From Bacteroidaceae bacterium (GTDB taxonomy: Bacteria > Bacteroidota > Bacteroidia > Bacteroidales > Bacteroidaceae): a stretch of DNA of 8,669 nt. A program made the position numbers and the translations under genes. A model generated the notes under the pieces. That model had not been told where the DNA came from and searched no databases. It worked only from the letters and a program-made list of their open reading frames with translations. Each line of letters opens with the position of its first letter. Position 1 is the stretch's first letter. Positions 7,007 through 8,669 of the stretch are shown here, piece by piece. Location: the NCBI GenBank assembly GCA_017628775.1, contig JAGBYN010000045.1, positions 1-8,669 of the forward strand, given 5' to 3'.

Positions 7007-8278
7007 TTACCTAAGGCGTATGGTGACAGCTGCAGCGTGGGCATCCAAGCCTTCGGCAATAGCCATAGCTGTGATGGTGGGTGCAAGGGTTTTTAGACCT
7101 TCTTCTGTCAGTTCTTGATAGGTTATCTTACGCATGTAACTGTCGAGGTTCACACCGCTGAATGAGCGTGCCCATCTTGATGTGGGCAGGGTGTGGTTGG
7201 TGCCAGAGGCATAGTCGCCAGCACTTTCGGGCGAGTAATTGCCAATAAACACACTGCCGGCTGCTGTGATTTGCTTCGCGATGTCCCAGGGATTTTTCAT
7301 GGAAATAATCAAGTGCTCAGCCGCATAGCAATTGGCAAAGCTAATCATCTCCTGGCGGGTTGGCAACACGATGATTCGGCTGTGTGAGAGCGATTGCTCA
7401 ACCGAAGCGGTTCGCGATAAGAGCTTGGCTTGCTGCGCAATGGCTTGCTCTACAGTCTTTGCAAAGTCGGCAGAATCACACACCAACATGGCTTGACTGT
7501 CGGCTCCGTGCTCAGCTTGTGAAAGCATGTCGGCAGCCACAAACTCAGCATGTGCTGTGGCATCTGCCATTACCAGCACTTCGCTTGGTCCTGCAGGCAT
7601 GTCGATCGCCACGTTGTTGGTGACAAATTGCTTGGCTTTAGTCACATATCGATTGCCGGGGCCAAAGATCTTATCCACCTTAGGCACACTATCTGTGCCA
7701 TAGGCCATGGCAGCAATGGCTTGTGCACCGCCAACGCGGAAAATGGATTTCACGCCACATCGCTGGGCTGCATATACAATCTCGGGGGCAATCTTGCCGT
7801 CCTTGCCTTGCGGGGTGCACATCACGATCTCCTGGCAACCCGCAATCTGTGCGGGAAGCGCTAACATTAATACCGTTGAAAAAAGTGGGGCACCACCGCC
7901 AGGAATATACAACCCTACACGCTGGATGGGCACGCAACGCTGCATGCATCGCACACCTTCCTGAGTGTAAATATCAACGCCCTCAGTTCGCTGGGCACTG
8001 TGGAATTTGGTGATGTTTTGAATGGCTACTTCAATGGCTTGTTTAACCTCTGCACTGACGCAAGCTTCAGCGTCTTGGATTTCAGCGTCTGAAAGCATCA
8101 GTGACGTTAAAGTCGTACCATCGAATAATTGAGCGTAGTGACGTAATGCATCATCTCCTTTTTCGCGAACATGGTTCACGATGTCCATCACACGGTCAGC
8201 AATCGCATCGTCGTTAGGTGTATTACGTTCACAAATTTCTTCCCACATTTCTGGGGTGGGGTTATATAGGGTTTGCAT
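7007..8278 (-). CDS. hisD: Histidinol dehydrogenase
   Basis: HisD is a zinc enzyme that oxidises L-histidinol to L-histidine in two NAD-dependent steps, the last two of the pathway. The 423-residue product is full length for the family. Visible family marks are YIPGGGAPLFSTV (about 124-136), FGPGNRYV (205-212) and MPAGPSEVLVMAD (227-239). Expected zinc ligands are Q254 and H257 in SQAEHGAD, D355 in GDYASG and H414 in DAHAAA near the C-terminus. The catalytic E-H pair is E321-H322 in YAAEHL. The start ATG is at 8276-8278; no convincing Shine-Dalgarno precedes it, as is usual in Bacteroidota. It lies downstream of hisG across a 229-nt gap. In related operons hisC usually follows, but here a dinD-like remnant intervenes. 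I see no sign of damage. Confidence 0.97.
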   Translation of the reverse strand: MQTLYNPTPEMWEEICERNTPNDDAIADRVMDIVNHVREKGDDALRHYAQLFDGTTLTSLMLSDAEIQDAEACVSAEVKQAIEVAIQNITKFHSAQRTEGVDIYTQEGVRCMQRCVPIQRVGLYIPGGGAPLFSTVLMLALPAQIAGCQEIVMCTPQGKDGKIAPEIVYAAQRCGVKSIFRVGGAQAIAAMAYGTDSVPKVDKIFGPGNRYVTKAKQFVTNNVAIDMPAGPSEVLVMADATAHAEFVAADMLSQAEHGADSQAMLVCDSADFAKTVEQAIAQQAKLLSRTASVEQSLSHSRIIVLPTRQEMISFANCYAAEHLIISMKNPWDIAKQITAAGSVFIGNYSPESAGDYASGTNHTLPTSRWARSFSGVNLDSYMRKITYQELTEEGLKTLAPTITAMAIAEGLDAHAAAVTIRLR

Positions 8279-8374
8279 AAATCATCATTATTTAAGTAAC
8301 GCTAAAAAATAACTTGGGACTTTTTATAGTAATAATGTTTTATGGAGGCATTTAAAGCGTTGTCTTTTTGTCGC

Positions 8375-8432
8375 TTTCGTCTTTATTCATCAGTCACATA
8401 GCCCGCTATGCTCCTTCTTCATAAAAACGAAA
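8375..8432 (-). repeat. 58-nt imperfect palindrome, likely structured RNA element (copy B)
   Basis: Read as his mRNA this folds symmetrically. A 12-bp outer stem pairs 8421-8432 with 8375-8386 (11 Watson-Crick pairs plus one U-G). Next comes a 10-by-10 purine-rich segment, GAAGAAGGAG against UGACUGAUGA. An inner stem CAUAG/CUAUG is capped by CGGG. The 10-by-10 segment lines up without gaps as three G-A plus A-G mismatch pairs interspersed with A-U, A-U, G-C and a G-U. G-A/A-G pairs are favourable in RNA on this strand only, because the other strand would have C-U mismatches. It sits between the hisG stop and the hisD start, about 100 nt before hisD. A diverged copy lies at 6071-6117. The function is unknown. 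It could be a REP-like repeat, an mRNA stability element or a protein-binding site. Confidence 0.6.
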
Positions 8433-8507
8433 TCAACTAAAAATACAATTAAAACTGTCCTAACTTATATTTTACCGTTACTAAAGGTGGAACTATGGCG
8501 CAGCCGT

Positions 8508-8669
8508 TTATCGGATCATGTTTTCAAGGGCTACAACCAAAATGCCCTCTGCCCCTAATGCCTTTAATTGTTCAATGCGTTCCCAGATTTCGCGTTCGGG
8601 AATCACCACGTGTAAGGAGCACCAGCCTTCAGCTGCTAAAGGCACAACCGTTGGGCTTCGCATGCCAGG
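8508..8669 (-). CDS. hisG: ATP phosphoribosyltransferase, C-terminal end only (long-form HisG)
   Basis: HisG joins ATP and PRPP to give phosphoribosyl-ATP, the committed and feedback-inhibited first step of histidine synthesis in the cytoplasm. Only the last 53 codons and a TAA stop (8508-8510) are inside the window; the gene runs off the right edge and the reading frame starts exactly at 8669. The visible residues carry the pattern of the C-terminal ACT/PII-like regulatory domain: AAEGWCSLHVVIP, then EIWERIEQLKALGAEGILVV, then ALENMIR at the end (many homologues end in a P-I-E-K-M-I type tail). Presence of this domain indicates the long HisG form, which binds histidine itself and needs no HisZ partner. 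It is the first visible gene of the operon, so the promoter lies outside the window. The stop is followed by a 229-nt gap before hisD. The match is short but the motif order and operon position agree. Confidence 0.9.
   Translation of the reverse strand, partial: PGMRSPTVVPLAAEGWCSLHVVIPEREIWERIEQLKALGAEGILVVALENMIR

Noticed and set aside
7550..8013. Several plus-strand open frames of 85-104 residues
   Set aside because: They are antisense shadows of hisD, which is intact in the opposite frame.
5918..8507. Internal Bacteroidota-type promoter (TAnnTTTG) before hisC or hisD
   Set aside because: I looked in the gaps upstream of both genes and found no convincing -7 element at suitable spacing from a -33 TTTG.
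1..8669. A new defence or mobile system
   Set aside because: Apart from repeats and the decayed dinD-like gene, every supported gene belongs to histidine synthesis; I found no nuclease, toxin, integrase or transposase.

Overview
The window is a nearly complete histidine-biosynthesis operon, all on the minus strand. The sequence suggests a member of Bacteroidales, probably Prevotellaceae. The grounds are the gene order hisG-hisD-hisC-hisB-hisH-hisA-hisF-hisIE, the bifunctional HisB and HisIE, the long-form HisG, mostly absent Shine-Dalgarno sequences, and intergenic heptad and hairpin repeats of a kind I associate with Prevotella. The genus is inference, since no search was possible.

Layout in transcription order, right to left: the last 53 codons of hisG (8669-8508); a 229-nt gap holding a 58-nt imperfect palindrome; hisD (8278-7007); a decayed, N-terminally truncated dinD-like gene (6897-6160); a 242-nt gap holding a second, diverged copy of the palindromic element; hisC (5917-4883); hisB (4867-3752), which overlaps hisH (3755-3171) by the 4-nt ATGA; a 224-nt gap made of tandem small hairpins and CTC-rich heptads; hisA (2946-2212); hisF (start 2115 or 2154, end 1354); and hisIE (1289-690). 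Positions 1-689 hold no gene I can support. That stretch contains a 21-bp tandem repeat, an AT-rich segment, a compound hairpin/heptad repeat (about 234-541) and two palindromes close downstream of hisIE.

The genes cover most of the pathway from PRPP and ATP to histidine: HisG (step 1), HisIE (steps 2 and 3), HisA (4), HisH plus HisF (5), HisB (6 and 8), HisC (7) and HisD (9 and 10). All the complete his genes keep the catalytic residues I could check, so the pathway looks functional.

The most notable non-coding signal is the pair of elements at 8375-8432 and 6071-6117. Both lie in his operon gaps in the same orientation. Read as his mRNA they fold into a hairpin with a CGGR loop, and the two copies differ by compensatory base-pair changes. 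They also keep G-A/A-G mismatches, which are typical of structured RNA and would not be favourable on the other strand. I see no transposase, tRNA, rRNA, CRISPR array or defence system. Apart from the repeats and the dinD remnant this is an ordinary metabolic locus.
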